Below, in pieces: positions 38,401 through 47,899 of a stretch of 64,000 nucleotides of DNA; within the stretch, counting starts at the first letter, position 1; every line of letters begins with the position of its first letter. Both the position numbers and the translations under genes were made by a program. This DNA is from Methanobacterium formicicum DSM 3637 (GTDB lineage Archaea; Methanobacteriota; Methanobacteria; Methanobacteriales; Methanobacteriaceae), in NCBI RefSeq assembly GCF_000302455.1, contig NZ_AMPO01000011.1, positions 47,174-111,173 of the forward strand, written 5' to 3'. The notes beneath the pieces were generated by a model, which searched no databases, had not been told where the DNA came from, and saw only the letters and a list, made by a program, of their open reading frames with translations.

Positions 38401-38871
38401 TTATTTCCTGTAAAGGGTTCTCCTAGGAGGTTGTTTTGGTTTTCTTTTAATAATTCTTGGTGGTCTTTCACTGATTTTGGGACTTTTAGGTTTATCCTGG
38501 GATTTAAAGAGTTTATCTGCGAAGTATCCTCCAATAGCACCCATTAAACCATAAATTAACAAGCTCACAATAAGTCCCAGAAACAGAGTGAATATTCCAT
38601 CCAGTGTATAACCCACTCCAATTACCACTGCATTGGGCAGTTGGTAGGGTATGTCTGGTGAAGTAAACAGGGAGAAAACGTAATAAAGGAGACCAAGTAA
38701 AGCAGCTGCCAGTGCTCCAACCTTATAACTGGCATCTTCATCTGTAGTAAGGAAAACCGCCACAAAACCCACTATAGCCAGTGCAAATATGCCTCCAAAC
38801 TTAAAAAAGGCCATAATAAGGCCTATTATCATGCTGGTCAAAATGGCCATTTCCATACTAAATTTTGCCAT
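38401..38871 (-). CDS. small polytopic membrane protein with basic tail
   Basis: The 156-residue protein has about four hydrophobic segments (residues ~8-25, 27-42, 48-68 and 85-118). It ends in a 35-residue strongly basic, proline-rich tail (KPKSPKISERPPRIIKRKPK) that should face the cytosol. No family is recognised. It lies 41 bases ahead of the oxidoreductase start and may share its transcript. Function is unknown. Confidence 0.7.
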   Translation of the reverse strand: MAKFSMEMAILTSMIIGLIMAFFKFGGIFALAIVGFVAVFLTTDEDASYKVGALAAALLGLLYYVFSLFTSPDIPYQLPNAVVIGVGYTLDGIFTLFLGLIVSLLIYGLMGAIGGYFADKLFKSQDKPKSPKISERPPRIIKRKPKQPPRRTLYRK

Positions 38872-39117
38872 GTTAGGTTCCTCTTATAATAAATATAAAC
38901 TCAAGTTATTATAGACTTTAAACTTCACTCATCTATAACTTCAATTTAAACACTTAATCTATCTATAATAAGGTTTATAAGTATATCAGAGTTTATAAGG
39001 ATTTTCATTAAGATTTTAATTTGATGTGCAATGGAATTTGAACCAGAGAAATTTAAGGTTTCTGATATTATGTATAAAGATAAAGTTAATAGAATAAAAA
39101 AACAGAATTAACTTACA

Positions 39118-39570
<453 letters not shown>

Positions 39571-39757
39571 TGAGGATTTATATCCTTAATGAAATGTTGA
39601 AATCCTAATTGGAAGTTATAACCATTAATTTATTCAAATCTTCCAGATATCTTCAAAAATCATCACAAAAATTTCAATTAATAAAAACTCAATATCACCA
39701 AATCTCAGGATCATAAAATTTCAATTGGGCTTTACCATAAGAGGGGGTATTTTAGAT

Positions 39758-40477
39758 ATGGGTATTTTTAATGGAAGTTTCAATCCTGATGTGGATAAAC
39801 TGGAAAGTGAAGGAGACATGGGTGGCCTTATTAGAACGCTCCAAAAGGGCAATAATAAAAATCGTGCTAAAGCTGCCAGGGCACTGGGAAGATTTAAGGA
39901 AGAAAACGTAGTTAAAGCTTTAATAGGGGCATTAAATCATGATGATGCTGATGTCCGTTGGAATGCTGCCAGTTCTCTGGGTAAAATAGGAAATCCTGAT
40001 GCTGTTCCTTTCCTCCTCAAAACGCTTCGTGATGAAAAATGGTATGTTCGATTACAAACTGCAGATGCTCTGGGGGAAATTGGTGATGAAAGAGCATTAT
40101 TGCCCCTTTTAGAATCACTTAAAGATGAAAAAATACGCAACAACGTTGCCATTGCACTGGGTCATTTGGGCGATTCAAGGGCAGTTGATCATTTGATTGA
40201 TGGGCTTAACGATGATGACTTTAGTTTCCGCAGTGCATCAGAAGAGGCACTGGGTATGATTGGTGATGAAAAAGCAGTTCCCATTCTTATTGAAGCTTTA
40301 AAAGATGATAATGTTAGTGTTCGCAGGCATGCTGCTGGAGCACTGGGTATGATTGGTGATGAGCGTGCAATAAAACCACTCCTGGACGCAGTGGATGACG
40401 AGAAATGGTACGTCCGCCTGCAAGTAGAAGAAGCAATACAGGAACTCAATGCTCGTTTGAAGAAAAATGAAAAATAA
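39758..40477 (+). CDS. HEAT-repeat protein (PBS lyase-like repeats)
   Basis: The ~239-residue protein is almost entirely built of about six 31-residue HEAT-like repeats, each with the core A-x-x-ALGxIGDxxAVxxLIxAL (for example DEKAVPILIEALKDDNVSVR). The ATG at 39758 follows AGAGGGGGTAT at a good distance and begins MGIFNGSFNPD; the frame is open upstream to 39725. Such proteins act as scaffolds for protein contacts. No catalytic residue is present. A related repeat protein lies at the right edge of the window (63721). The partner is unknown. Confidence 0.88.
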   Translation: MGIFNGSFNPDVDKLESEGDMGGLIRTLQKGNNKNRAKAARALGRFKEENVVKALIGALNHDDADVRWNAASSLGKIGNPDAVPFLLKTLRDEKWYVRLQTADALGEIGDERALLPLLESLKDEKIRNNVAIALGHLGDSRAVDHLIDGLNDDDFSFRSASEEALGMIGDEKAVPILIEALKDDNVSVRRHAAGALGMIGDERAIKPLLDAVDDEKWYVRLQVEEAIQELNARLKKNEK

Positions 40478-40479
40478 TG

Positions 40480-40582
40480 AAATTAATTAATAAAGGGGAT
40501 GTACGTTTATTTATGGAATTTAGGTTTATTAGTGGAATGTACGTTAATTAATGTGACGTACGTTTATTAAGTGGGATGTAAA
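40480..40582. repeat. short degenerate repeats between converging genes
   Basis: The phrase GGAATGTACGTTTATTA recurs about four times with small changes (GATGTACGTTTATTTA, GGAATGTACGTTAATTAA, GACGTACGTTTATTAA, GGATGTAAATTAAATAA). It lies between convergent genes, so it is more likely a termination zone or slipped repeat than a control region. Confidence 0.6.
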
Positions 40583-41041
40583 TTAAATAAATTCTCTTAT
40601 TTTATCCGCAATCTTATCACGAACATCAGAAGAGATATTTTTCGGTGGTCTGGGACGCATATAACCAAAGTGAGGATCATCAAAGGTGAAACCAGCAAAA
40701 TTCACTGCATGTTTGTAGCGGGGAATGAAATGCCAGTGTAAGTGTGGTTCTGGTTTACCCTCCAGATAAAAAGTGTTCATAAGGCAGCCCCAGTTAAAAA
40801 GAGTAGCATCAAATGCAGATTTAACTGCCTTCTCCATACTCTCCAGGAGCAAAATAAAATCATCCCATTCATCCTTAGATAGGCCGGTTAAAGTTTTCTG
40901 ATCCCGTTTCAGTGCAACCACACAGGTAGCCAGATTACTCTGATTAGGAGCCAGAAACACAATCCAGTGATCAGTCTCCATTAGTGGATCTCCAAAGTTA
41001 TAATCAACCAGTTTCTCACAGTAAGGACACTCGATACTCAT
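40583..41041 (-). CDS. HIT-family protein
   Basis: The 152-residue protein has a histidine-triad motif PHLHWHFIPRY (His100-x-His102-x-His104). It also has an N-terminal CPYCEK pair that may bind zinc. HIT proteins are nucleotide hydrolases or transferases acting on adenylylated substrates. The extension after the triad (NFAGFTFDDPHFG) differs from the shortest HIT members. The start ATG follows GGGGATAAAA. It is transcribed alone and converges with the HEAT-repeat gene. Confidence 0.9.
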   Translation of the reverse strand: MSIECPYCEKLVDYNFGDPLMETDHWIVFLAPNQSNLATCVVALKRDQKTLTGLSKDEWDDFILLLESMEKAVKSAFDATLFNWGCLMNTFYLEGKPEPHLHWHFIPRYKHAVNFAGFTFDDPHFGYMRPRPPKNISSDVRDKIADKIREFI

Positions 41042-41196
41042 TTTTATCCCCTACTAATTACACATTCTTAATATCAGTATACATTTTTTTCCTAGTAACT
41101 GATAATATCCTGTTTCATTATCTAGTTCTCATATATTTATTCCTATTTATCTAATTTAGTCTGTATTTATCTAGTTTTCAATTTAATCTGGGTTTC

Positions 41197-41943
41197 CTAC
41201 AATTTGGAAAGAATAAAAGAAATTGCAAAACCAACTACAGTCACCATCCCTGCCAGGTTATGGGTTTCAGAGAATGCTTCAGGGATCATGGTATCCACCA
41301 GCATGGCCAGAATACCCCCCGCAGCAATAGACAGGGTGATTGCAGTCACTTCCACTGGTAACTGACTGAATATGGAGTAACCCACCAGTGAAGATAAGCT
41401 TGTAACGATGGCAATAGTCAGCCATAAAGAGAAAACTTTACTGGTTTTCCACCCTTCTTTTTTCATACCCGCTGAACTGGAAAGACCTTCTGGTATGTTG
41501 GATAAAAAGATAGCAACAACAGTGGCGGTACTCACCACACCCCCACCAATCATTGTCAGTCCAATAGCAATTGACTCAGGAATACCATCAATGACCGATC
41601 CTGCAGCTATAGCCATAGCCCCATTATCTGTGTCATTGTCTTCAGGTTTGACCGATCTTTTTCGGTGCTTGGCTCCCTTACGTGCCAGGTAAATGTTGGT
41701 TATGGTGAAAATTAAGGCACCTAACAGGAATCCCGCTACCAGGTGGGCTGGTCCTCCCAGGGTATAGGCTTCATCCAGAAGTTCAAAAGAAACCGCGGAC
41801 ATGAGAACACCTGCTCCAAAGGCCATGATAGAGGCCACCCAGCGCTGTGGGATTCTGAAGAAGTAGCCAAAGAATGCACCTATAAGAAGGGCAGATCCAG
41901 CAACAAAACCCCATATTCCGGCCATTATCATACTTGAAAACAT
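41197..41943 (-). CDS. ZIP-family metal transporter
   Basis: The 248-residue membrane protein has about seven to eight hydrophobic segments, with the ZIP metal-site helices VIDGIPESIAIGL and SNIPEGLSSSAGM containing conserved Pro-Glu pairs. A His- and charge-rich loop (RKGAKHRKRSVKPEDNDTD) lies between helices 3 and 4. It should import zinc or a related divalent metal across the cell membrane. It is a single gene. A run of three 40-bp repeats lies about 80 bases upstream of its start. Confidence 0.9.
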   Translation of the reverse strand: MFSSMIMAGIWGFVAGSALLIGAFFGYFFRIPQRWVASIMAFGAGVLMSAVSFELLDEAYTLGGPAHLVAGFLLGALIFTITNIYLARKGAKHRKRSVKPEDNDTDNGAMAIAAGSVIDGIPESIAIGLTMIGGGVVSTATVVAIFLSNIPEGLSSSAGMKKEGWKTSKVFSLWLTIAIVTSLSSLVGYSIFSQLPVEVTAITLSIAAGGILAMLVDTMIPEAFSETHNLAGMVTVVGFAISFILSKL

Positions 41944-42020
41944 AGGATCACCATAAGAATATTCATAAATTGTCTGGGATAACTTATCATTTATTAATTA
42001 CTTAATCAAGAAAGTATTGG

Positions 42021-42134
42021 TCAACTTTGCCACTTAAAGGACTTATCAACTAAGGAATAGTCAACTTTGCCACTCTAAGGACTTATCAACTAAGGAATAG
42101 TCAACTTTGCCACTCTAAGGACTTATCAACTAAT
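42021..42134. repeat. three tandem copies of a 40-bp unit
   Basis: The unit beginning TCAACTTTGCCACTCTAAGG and ending ACTTATCAACTAAGGAATAG occurs at 42021-42060, 42061-42100 and 42101-42134. The first copy carries two changes, the second is the reference, and the third ends early. The period is exactly 40 bases with no unique spacers, so it is not CRISPR. It lies between the divergent ZIP and MFS genes. Confidence 0.9.
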
Positions 42135-42229
42135 GATTTATCAGTTAATATGGACTTAATCCTAACAAGGATTTTAACATTAATCTACAATCATCTAATG
42201 TATTCTATAGGAGGAGTATATAATTATAC

Positions 42230-42242
42230 TTAAGTAACTTAA
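42230..42242. promoter_or_regulatory. palindrome beside a TATA box before the MFS gene
   Basis: TTAAGTAACTTAA is a perfect inverted repeat around one base. It sits directly downstream of a TATA-like GTATATAATTATAC (42216-42229). Half-sites AAGTAAGTAA follow nearby. A repressor bound here would block the MFS promoter. Confidence 0.4.
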
Positions 42243-42364
42243 AATTTCCAAGTAAGTAAACAATCCACAGTGATTAGGGATGAAATTAGTGTGTGAATAA
42301 CTAAATATAAGACATTGCAGGTTATAACAAGAATTATGGGATAGTGATGGGGGAAGTTATATCC

Positions 42365-43759
42365 ATGACTTTAAAATCAGGTGAAAAATCCGTTTCAGGG
42401 GAAAGATGTGCACTGGTCCTGGTGGTTATTGGATCCTTTTTAATACCCTTTATGGGATCATCCCTTAGTTTGGCCCTTCCCCTTATCCCGAGTGACCTTT
42501 CAGTTAGCATACTACTTTTAGGGTGGATTCCAACAGCGTTTGTTCTGGCCAACGCTGCCATGGTCTTGCCATTTGGAAAACTGGCAGACATACACGGTCG
42601 GAAAAAAATTTTCACCTATGGATTAGCCATATATACTGCAGCATCATTACTAGCATCTTTTTCAAATTCAGGACTCATACTGGTGTTATTCAGCTTCCTG
42701 CAGGGAGTTGGTTGTGCTATGATCTTTGCCACTGGAATTGCCCTTTTAATTTCCATCTTTCCCCAGAATAAAAGGGGGCAGGTGCTGGGGATCAACACCA
42801 CCGCAGTCTATATTGGACTGTTTATGGGACCGCTCCTGGGCGGTTTCCTGGCCCAAAATTTTGGATGGAGAAGTATATTCTTTATTAATGTCCCCATAGG
42901 ATTATTTGCACTAGCTTTAATCATGACCAGGTTAAAGGGTGAGTGGAAAGGATTTCCCGGTGATAAATTCGATCTATCAGGGTCAGTTATCTACATTTTT
43001 TCACTCACTGCATTGATGTACGGATTTTCAACTCTCCACGATTTAACAGGTAAGATCATCCTATTAATAGGCCTCATTGGGCTGGTCGTCTTCTACATGG
43101 TAATCAAGTCTTCTGATAATCGCGTGTTAACCCTTAAAATATTTAAGAATAGGATAACCAGTTTTTCAGGCATATCCCTTCTCCTGGTGACCATCGCTAC
43201 CTCAGCAATGTGGACGCTACTGAGTTTATACCTTCAGGACCTGCGTGGACTGGACACCATGACCACCGCACTTATACTAGCTGTCCAACCACTTGCAGTG
43301 GCATTACTGTCCCCTCTTGTGGGCTACATGGTTGATAAAAATGATCATAAAAGCTTTATTATTATGGGAGCGGCAATAGGCACTATAGGATTACTTATAC
43401 TAACCTTACTGGATATAACTACATCCATAACACAGGTTGTGATAGGATTAGTCCTGGTTGGAGTTGGTTTAGGCTTGTTTTCCACACCAACCAATAGAAA
43501 TTTCCTGGGGTCCTTAACCAGCAAGTACTATGGAATTGGATCAGCAACACTATCCACTATGGTCTTTATTGGTCAAACCATGAGTCTTGGTATTTTACTA
43601 TTTGTTTTAACTGGATTAATGGGTAACGTGGAAATAGCACCCTCTAATTATCCTTTATTCCTGGAAGGACTTCATATTTCCTTCTTTTTATTTGCAGCTT
43701 TCTGTGCAGGGGGTGCATTACTGTCATTTGCAGGGCTTGGAAAATTATCCCCAAAATAA
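42365..43759 (+). CDS. MFS transporter, DHA2-like 14-segment drug exporter
   Basis: The ~464-residue membrane protein begins MTLKSGEKSVSGERCALVLV and has about 14 hydrophobic segments. It has the MFS motif GKLADIHGRKKIF after segment 2 and the exporter motif C region GPLLGGFLAQNFGWRSIFFINVP. It should extrude organic compounds using the proton gradient. The ATG at 42365 follows GGGGGAAG; the same frame is open to GTG 42344 and ATG 42347, so up to seven more residues are possible. A palindrome and a TATA-like element lie upstream, which suggests local control by a regulator not encoded next door. Confidence 0.92.
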   Translation: MTLKSGEKSVSGERCALVLVVIGSFLIPFMGSSLSLALPLIPSDLSVSILLLGWIPTAFVLANAAMVLPFGKLADIHGRKKIFTYGLAIYTAASLLASFSNSGLILVLFSFLQGVGCAMIFATGIALLISIFPQNKRGQVLGINTTAVYIGLFMGPLLGGFLAQNFGWRSIFFINVPIGLFALALIMTRLKGEWKGFPGDKFDLSGSVIYIFSLTALMYGFSTLHDLTGKIILLIGLIGLVVFYMVIKSSDNRVLTLKIFKNRITSFSGISLLLVTIATSAMWTLLSLYLQDLRGLDTMTTALILAVQPLAVALLSPLVGYMVDKNDHKSFIIMGAAIGTIGLLILTLLDITTSITQVVIGLVLVGVGLGLFSTPTNRNFLGSLTSKYYGIGSATLSTMVFIGQTMSLGILLFVLTGLMGNVEIAPSNYPLFLEGLHISFFLFAAFCAGGALLSFAGLGKLSPK

Positions 43760-44010
43760 ATTTTTATTTACTAAAATTTTTCCATATTCATGGTCATGGT
43801 CAAAAAACGGTCAAAAACTGAATTAATTTGAAATTATAAGTAGAGATAATTAGTAGGAATAAATTTTTAAATTATCATCATCAAAATTGTATTATAAAAA
43901 TTATATCATTAAAATAGATATAAATTGATAATTGAAATTATAGGGGTATTATGTTTAATATCTGCCTGTATAATTAATAAGGATTAATACTACTATGAGG
44001 GTGTGGTATT

Positions 44011-44478
44011 GTGAAGGAAACAGATAATGGGGAAAACAAGGAAAATGGGAAAAATTTCCTTAAAAACTTTTTAAAACAAAAGGAGCCTAAAACCTCAGAA
44101 TTTATTGTAGCCATTATTGCTAACTTGATCTTCTTATATATTGTTAATAACCTGCTTTCATGGAACTTAAGCTTCATATCCCCATCTTTTCAGGATGTTC
44201 TGTGGATCTTTAACATTTCCATCTCTGCGACCATAATTGGGAATATCATCTTCTTAATCTATCATCCTACTTGGTTCAGGAGTATAATTCGGATAATACT
44301 CAACATACTGGGATTTCTGGTTGTTTACTATTTATACACTGTATTCCCATTCATATTCAGCAATTATCTGGTCACATTCTCTGTAAAATTTGCTCTTATC
44401 GTGGCAATGGTGGTAATGGTAATTGCGACCATTGTTGAAATGATAAAATTAATCTTAAGGATTATAAAATCATCATAA
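44011..44478 (+). CDS. uncharacterised four-helix membrane protein
   Basis: The 155-residue protein starts at GTG 44011 behind GAGGGTGTGG, with a charged N-terminal 30 residues (KETDNGENKENGKNFLKNFL). About four hydrophobic segments follow near residues 33-48, 60-85, 92-115 and 122-145. No family motif is visible. It lies alone between the MFS gene and a small soluble protein gene on the other strand. Function is unknown. Confidence 0.7.
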   Translation: MKETDNGENKENGKNFLKNFLKQKEPKTSEFIVAIIANLIFLYIVNNLLSWNLSFISPSFQDVLWIFNISISATIIGNIIFLIYHPTWFRSIIRIILNILGFLVVYYLYTVFPFIFSNYLVTFSVKFALIVAMVVMVIATIVEMIKLILRIIKSS

Positions 44479-44604
44479 TCCTTAAAAAAACTTATTTTTT
44501 TCTTATTGTTAAATAATATTCTTCAAGTTATCCATTAAATTATCATTAATAATTAAATTATTCATAAAAAGAATGTTTATCACAAATTATTCATCTAAAT
44601 AGTA

Positions 44605-44871
44605 TTAAGCTAATAAAATCTTCATTCGGTATTCAACTTCAAGTTTAATGGAATTAATGAGTTCTTCTAACGGTTCATCTTCCCAGGGCTCTGCTATACT
44701 GAGAAAACTGTTGAAATAAATTATGGGAGCTTTTATTTCGATATTAAAATCCTCTAAATGCTTAAGGGCTTCATAATCCATTAGGGAAAGTTCTTCTGTT
44801 GTGAGAAGGACCTTTATTCTCACATTCCAGTTTTGACCTGATTCCTCCAGACAGTCCACATCAACCTGCAT
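44605..44871 (-). CDS. small uncharacterised acidic protein
   Basis: The ~88-residue protein starts MQVDVDCLEESGQNWNVRIK. The ATG at 44871 is favoured by AAGGATGTG just before it; an in-frame ATG at 44880 overlaps that ribosome site. Its pattern of alternating strands and helices with many Glu residues suggests a small alpha/beta fold. No family is recognised. Codon use resembles the neighbouring genes. Confidence 0.6.
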   Translation of the reverse strand: MQVDVDCLEESGQNWNVRIKVLLTTEELSLMDYEALKHLEDFNIEIKAPIIYFNSFLSIAEPWEDEPLEELINSIKLEVEYRMKILLA

Positions 44872-45000
44872 TTTACACATCCTTAGAATTTTTAATTAAC
44901 TAAAAGTCCAATAATTAAGATTCAATAATTAATAGGACTACAATAAATAATCATATTCCTATAACTATTTTACAGGCCAGGTAATCATTAATTATCATCA

Positions 45001-46434
45001 TTACAGGCCCAATGTACGTTTAAAACCATTAACCACATCTCCAGCTGATTTTAAGAGGGGATTACTAACCTTTACTGGTGTTTTCATATTTTCCAGGCGA
45101 TCTATACGGAAGTAGATTGGTGGATGGGGATCGAAGTTTATCCAGGATGGAAATCGGGTGGGTGAAATCCTTTCGGCGTGGAGTCGCTGGTAACCAATTT
45201 TACGCAGTGCACTGGCTAAAACCTGAGGTTGGCCAATTTTCATGGCGGATAAAAGATCGGCACGGGTTTCAAAGAACTTGGCCACAAAGAAAATAAACCC
45301 TAATGCCACAATTAGGTAAATTAGTGGTGATAAAACTACCAGTGGGAATAGGATGGTGAATCTAAGTATGAACTCCGCGGAAATTATACTGAAAAGTATT
45401 ATTGGGTCTCTACCTGATAGATGGCCCATTTCATGACCAATCACGGATAGGATCTCATCTTCTTCCAGTTGCACCAGGAGTCCAGTGGTGATGAGTACCA
45501 GTCCCCGGTTGGGGCTGGGGCCAGTTGCAGCTGCATTGGGGATCATGGTGTTACTCAAAGCAACCTTGGGCATGGTAACATTGAACTTACTGGCAGCTTC
45601 TTCCACTATGCTGTAAACATCAATCACCTTGGCGACCTTCAGATCAGCCTGGCAGTGGAAACCATATTCGGTGAATATGTCCTCTCCCAACTCACAGGTA
45701 GGTTCCAGGCCCACAGCCAGGCTTTTCTGGTAAATTTTCTCTTTCATTTTAATTATACTATCTTTACCGAATTTTTTCTGGAATTTCTGGAAATCCTCCA
45801 GGGGTAGCTGATACTCAAGAATATGCACCCGTGGATTTTCAGGTGTGATCCTCCAGTCACTGGTATTAAGTAATATTCTGTCAGATAATAGAACGATAAC
45901 CAGTTGAAAAATGAGTATGCCTATTATAGCCAGGAATACTCCCAATAAAAGGAAAAGAAGGATGTTAACTCCGAAAAAGAGGATGTAGATCATGATCATG
46001 TTGCTACCAAACATGCGGAAAGATGCCTTTTTACGACGGGTGGGGGGTGCCTCTGGTATGATTTTTTCTCCCTCTACCCATGCAAAGTAAAGGGTGGCCT
46101 GGCGGATGGCATCCTCAAATGCCTGGATTGCAATGAAAAGTTCTTCTTCCAGGAGATCAATTTTAGGGGAGATTTTAAAATTAGTAGGAACCGTAACTGG
46201 TAGTAGCTTTACAGAAAATGGGTTTGTTGCCTGTATTTCCACACGAACTTCCCATTTATCCTCTTTGTTGGTAGCAGTGTATCTTAAAACTCCAACACCA
46301 TCTACTACTCCTTTGGAGATATTTTGAAATGAGTCCGGTTGAGGTAAAAGATAAAATTCTCGCAAAAAATCAAGTGCTTCTTCCAGGTGCCCTGATGAGA
46401 GTTCAGTGTCAATAATGAAGTTTTTTTCCAACAT
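45001..46434 (-). CDS. M48-family (HtpX-like) membrane metalloprotease with extra N-terminal domain
   Basis: The ~477-residue protein has an N-terminal soluble domain of about 150 residues that is not part of HtpX, then two transmembrane segments. The peptidase domain follows with the zinc site HEMGHLSGRDP and the third ligand in FFETRADLLSA, and two more hydrophobic segments lie between them. It should degrade membrane or misfolded proteins at the cytosolic face. The start is uncertain: ATG 46434 or TTG 46431, both close behind GGGAGG, are better than the frame-opening codon at 46470, which lacks a ribosome site. Confidence 0.87.
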   Translation of the reverse strand: MLEKNFIIDTELSSGHLEEALDFLREFYLLPQPDSFQNISKGVVDGVGVLRYTATNKEDKWEVRVEIQATNPFSVKLLPVTVPTNFKISPKIDLLEEELFIAIQAFEDAIRQATLYFAWVEGEKIIPEAPPTRRKKASFRMFGSNMIMIYILFFGVNILLFLLLGVFLAIIGILIFQLVIVLLSDRILLNTSDWRITPENPRVHILEYQLPLEDFQKFQKKFGKDSIIKMKEKIYQKSLAVGLEPTCELGEDIFTEYGFHCQADLKVAKVIDVYSIVEEAASKFNVTMPKVALSNTMIPNAAATGPSPNRGLVLITTGLLVQLEEDEILSVIGHEMGHLSGRDPIILFSIISAEFILRFTILFPLVVLSPLIYLIVALGFIFFVAKFFETRADLLSAMKIGQPQVLASALRKIGYQRLHAERISPTRFPSWINFDPHPPIYFRIDRLENMKTPVKVSNPLLKSAGDVVNGFKRTLGL

Positions 46435-46544
46435 TGGCCTCCCATTTATAAAACTCAAAAACATTTTCAAAAGTTAAGGAATATATTGAAGCTTTATCTG
46501 GGTTCTAATGTTATTATATATCTCAATTTTAATAAATTGAACGG

Positions 46545-46680
46545 TGACCAGTCATAATAAGTGAACGAATACTCCCTTAATATTCAGCTGACTTTAATAA
46601 GTAACCCAATATTCTCTTAATATTCCTCTGATTTTGATAAGTAATCGAATATTCCTTTAATATTCGGAATCCCTTATTCC
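46545..46680. repeat. three degenerate ~40-50-bp repeats
   Basis: Units of the form AATAAGTAANCNAATATTC followed by TCTTAATATTCCTCTGATTTT recur three times between 46550 and 46672. Further right, GCATCTGGAAAGTTATTGC-like phrases recur at 46732 and 46798. There is no coding potential. Confidence 0.65.
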
Positions 46681-46863
46681 TCCGAACTATGCCTAAAAAT
46701 CTATTGTTGGTATCATTAGATTATTCACAAAGCATCTGGAAAGTTATTGCAAATTATTTGCAAAACAGGGGGATAAGTTATAGCAAGTTATTGCGAAGCA
46801 TCTGGAAAGTTAGCAAATAGTTTAAAAAAATGATCCCACCTACTCGAATTACAAATAAAAAAT

Positions 46864-47055
46864 TTAAAATGATTTCACAGTATTGAAAGCTGTAGGATTA
46901 CTCCCAATATGAGTTTTAGTTATATAATATCCTGCAGGAGTAACTGTCATTATTTTACTTGATTCTATTTTGTATACTATTACATTTGAGACAGCTTTAG
47001 ATGATACCATGGCTGTTGGCATTGTTATTTTTTTAAGTTTTTCCAATTGTTCCAT
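46864..47055 (-). CDS. small uncharacterised protein
   Basis: The 63-residue protein starts MEQLEKLKKITMPTAMVSSK at ATG 47055, seven bases after a GGGGGAA ribosome site; the frame is open upstream to 47127 without a better start. The sequence has a short amphipathic helix and then a beta-rich part (SNVIVYKIESSKIMTVTPAG). No family is recognised. The strong ribosome site supports it being a real gene. Confidence 0.6.
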   Translation of the reverse strand: MEQLEKLKKITMPTAMVSSKAVSNVIVYKIESSKIMTVTPAGYYITKTHIGSNPTAFNTVKSF

Positions 47056-47199
47056 ATCAATTCCCCCTATTTTATTATTATGGGATGATGTTGTATATAC
47101 TAATCTGTCAAAATTTGTAAAGGTCATTAATCATTTTTAAAAAAGATAATTGGGAATAATAATTAAGATCTTGGAAGAGGATGTTTATATCGTTAATAG

Positions 47200-47325
47200 G
47201 TTGGGCGGGGAGAATCTGGTAAAGTCTACCTTGAATATAATGTAAGATTCAGGAAAGATGCTGATGAAGCAGAAGAATTAATCCTGGAAACAGCTCGTAA
47301 AGAAGTCCGTGGATCGGTATCTTGA
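47200..47325 (+). pseudogene. possible C-terminal gene remnant
   Basis: A short frame reads GESGKVYLEYNVRFRKDADE, AEELILETARKE and VRGSVS before a stop, with protein-like composition but no start codon. A stop lies just upstream at 47197. It may be the tail of a decayed gene. No family is named. Confidence 0.3.
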
Positions 47326-47449
47326 AAAACGTGGCTTTGTCAAATTCTTTTAATCAATTAATTTTCTATTGTAGGCAAATATGATCGAAATAACTAAATA
47401 ACGAAAGTACTACCATATATAAATAATAGTCTTATTATGGTGTGTAAAA

Positions 47450-47752
47450 ATGATCTTAACTGGAATTGAGGATAATCTACATTATGGAATTTTTATACTG
47501 GTTGGTATACTTTCTTTTGTAGTTGCATTTCTTGTTAGACCAGCATTCGATAAACATTATAGAAGTTTTCAAATTGAGAAAATAGCCGATTATACATATT
47601 TCATTGCAGGTTTTTTGATGTTAATCGGTTTATTTGGTTATTTATACTATTCCAAAAACATAGATCAACAATTTTATGAAGCATTCTCCTTTCTCATTAC
47701 AATGTATATTGGCTTTTTTTTACTAGTATTCCAAGCATTTCTAAAAGCATAA
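47450..47752 (+). CDS. small three-helix membrane protein
   Basis: The 100-residue protein has three hydrophobic segments (about residues 12-28, 45-64 and 78-97), separated by a charged loop (RPAFDKHYRSFQIEKIADYT). The ATG at 47450 follows GGTGTG and lies about 30 bases downstream of a TATA-like ATATATAAATAATAG. No family is recognised, and the gene is isolated. Confidence 0.6.
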   Translation: MILTGIEDNLHYGIFILVGILSFVVAFLVRPAFDKHYRSFQIEKIADYTYFIAGFLMLIGLFGYLYYSKNIDQQFYEAFSFLITMYIGFFLLVFQAFLKA

Positions 47753-47899
47753 CTCTAAAAAACTTTTTTTTCCATATTCCTCTTAATTTCGTTAATTTTT
47801 ATTGTTTATTAAATTAGGATTTAATATTAAACGCTATTAAAATGATTATAGTATGATAATAGTGAAATACTTTTAATATAAGCTCTGAAATTCTATATT

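Noticed and set aside
42021..42134. CRISPR array
   Set aside because: The 40-bp units are adjacent with no unique spacers, and no cas gene is in the window.
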